Shown piece after piece: positions 62,258-64,000 of a stretch of 64,000 bases of DNA. A model generated the notes under the pieces. The model was not told the origin of the DNA and did no database searches. It saw nothing but the letters and a program-made list of their open reading frames with translations. How positions within the stretch are numbered: position 1 is the first letter of the stretch; every line of letters starts with the position of its first letter. A program made the translations under genes and the position numbers. Origin of the DNA: Sphagnum magellanicum (lineage: Eukaryota; Streptophyta; Sphagnopsida; Sphagnales; Sphagnaceae); contig CM038914.1 of NCBI GenBank assembly GCA_021904315.1, positions 20,571,065 to 20,635,064 of the forward strand, written 5' to 3'.

Positions 62258-64000
62258 CTCATGATTTGCGATACCGCTAAATCGCAAAGTGTCTAAAAAT
62301 TCCACCGGATACAATGAATCCATTGAAACTCCTGTAGCAACACTTGCACCTTGTTCTGTTGGAGTCAAAGAATTTGCGCTCAGGTACGTGTGTGATTCTT
62401 TAGATAGCGATTCTAAAATTACATTGTTGACTTCATCAACGTTAGTATTTTTGGGGGCTAGAATGCTGTGTTACATAAGATACATGGCATCTGCAGAGTG
62501 GCACCGGTGATCCGGATAGATGGTTCGGATTAATCCTCTTAAGCTGCAATCTTCTGCTGGCAGCCTCATATGGGGTGGAATCTTGATCCAATCTGGATTG
62601 ACACCTTCTTCTCCTGCAATGGCGGGAAGACTACCGTCTCCAACATTCAACACCCATTTGGCAAACTCTCGCTGCTCTTCAGAATTGGTTGCCATGATTT
62701 GCATGTTGATATGAAGACGAAGAATTGTAACATGCTGCCAAAGATACGACCGAAGCAAGGAAGCATTGACAATGTCTTCTCGTCCTGCCTTGGGAACCAC
62801 AGGTAAGATCTGTCGAAAATCCCCACCAAGGACCATGGTTTTCCCACCAATGATTTTCTTGGTTGCTTGTGCGTCATCCAATTGCATCAAATCACGCAGG
62901 TGCGATCAACAGCTTCGAAAGCTCGGCGATGCATCATCGGTGCCTCATCCCAAATGATTAGATCAGCTTTACGCACCAACTCCGCCTTTTTCATCTATTG
63001 TGTGATGTTGCAAGTTGACTCATCGTGCAGATCAATCGAAATCTTGAATCTTGAATGGGCGGTTTTACCGCCCGGAAGCAACAAAGATGCAATTCCTGAT
63101 GAGGCAACTGCAAGCACGATTTTTCCTTGCCCTCGTAGACGGGACAGAAGTGTTGTCCAAACAAATGTTTTGCCGGTCCCACCACTGCCATACACAAAGA
63201 ACAGCTTGCCCTATTTGTTTGTCACGGCATTCAAAATAGTTTCGTATGCGTTGCGTTGATCATCATTGAGCCTATCTTCTGCATTGTCCGTATCTGTGGT
63301 CAATGAATGTCGATCATAAGCCAGTTCTTCTTGGACCAATTGATTTCCTCCATGAACAAAAGGGATGTAATTAGACTTAGGAAGAGTTGGAAAATCTTGT
63401 AGGCGGTGTCCATTACGGATGAGAACTTGATCGATCTCATACAATGCACGATCCTTTAGCGCATCCTCAGGAAGGGTGATAGTTGGATCAGCACGCTCGC
63501 AGCGTGTCATTACTTCAATGTCATCGCTCAAAGACTCCCAATGTGCATGCCATAGCTGTCTGGGATTCGTGACCTCACAGAACATCAACATGGAGGCAAA
63601 CATGTCACGCAGCTGTCGTCCTGAAGCCCAAACACCGGCTTCTTCCAAGGCTTGATCCCATTCATTGTCGTCTGCAAGCAAACCCATCGCAATGCATGCA
63701 TCTTTGAATGTGTCGTGCTCTCTACCATCCACTGTCCGCAAATGTTCGTAAGATGTGACACCTTTGACGCAGTTCAACAACATTCGCAAATAGTAATGTT
63801 CACCCGATGTCGGGTGTGCATAATACATGCGACCAATGGCAAAGCCTTGTTTGCGCAGTGTCCATCGTTTCAACTTCCGATTCCACACCCATTGTTGAGG
63901 GAATTGATCGAAAGTAAGGCTTCATGCAACTTCCGATTCTTGGTTTGTTTTGAACCATTCTGTCAGCATCGTTCTGGAAATGGCTGACCGTGTTGCCACT
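62258..64000 (-). pseudogene. Helitron PIF1-type helicase relic (runs off the window)
   Basis: C-terminal half of a Helitron replicase-helicase, minus strand. In order: the FPQQWVWNRK and GRMYYAHPTSGEHYYLRMLL segments typical of Helitron proteins (about 63905-63780), Walker A GSGGTGKT (about 63190-63167), Walker B IIWDEAPM (about 62960), [11 protein letters not shown] (about 62815) and the YLSANS ... FLDTLRFSG segment (about 62380-62280). It is truncated at about 62258, where R2 begins. Breaks: TGA 63922-63924, TAG 63211-63213, TAG 62995-62997, a one-base loss near 62900 and TAA 62471-62473. The Rep part would lie beyond 64000. Clearly richer in G and C than the host DNA. These proteins drive rolling-circle transposition; this copy cannot. 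Confidence 0.92.

Noticed and set aside
62289..62510. Plus ORFs in 62.3-64 kb
   Set aside because: All are antisense to the Helitron helicase, whose motifs are on the minus strand.

Overview
This is a plant nuclear window. It is strongly AT-rich and almost all non-coding. Its only intact protein genes are two paralogous CYP71-clan (A-type) cytochrome P450s with GT-AG introns. The rest is nested plant repeats: a Ty3/gypsy LTR retrotransposon with an initiator-Met-tRNA-type primer site, a solo LTR, CACTA-like MITEs and a Helitron helicase relic. The species cannot be fixed from the sequence. The three-intron P450 structure, with a 22-nt microexon, differs from the one-intron layout usual for A-type P450s of seed plants, so a non-angiosperm land plant is possible but unproven.

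Layout: bases 1-22437 and 27757-55473 are two direct copies of one large block (copy 1 and copy 2). Each copy carries, on the minus strand, a broken P450 (1208-3447; 28966-30086) and an intact P450 (7502-9657; 34159-36295). The gene's upstream region follows as a repeat family (here R2). Next comes a second family (R1) containing a ~93-bp minisatellite. Copy 1 then has a P450 first-exon fragment (13457-13765); copy 2 has lost it. A ~405-bp tandem repeat carrying former P450 promoter sequence follows, then several kb of non-coding sequence with inverted R1 copies. A further P450 relic (60379-60858) lies right of copy 2 among inverted pieces of the same families. The region looks like an old tandem P450 cluster reshuffled by duplication, inversion and deletion.

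Later insertions: a 1038-bp solo LTR split the P450 relic of copy 1 (1346-2383). A 7.6-kb Ty3/gypsy element with gag, protease, RT/RNase H and integrase (39739-47381) entered copy 2 at a pre-existing deletion junction. Both made 4-bp target duplications, ATTT for the gypsy element and CATC for the solo LTR. The gypsy element is dead, with six in-frame stops and a frameshift. The last 1.7 kb (62258-64000, minus) is a decayed Helitron PIF1-type helicase running off the window.

Function: only the two P450s look functional. They are ER-anchored monooxygenases, near-identical over most of their length but sharply different in substrate-recognition region 1 and in a promoter G-box, which suggests diverged substrate use or expression. 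No RNA genes or CRISPR arrays were seen.
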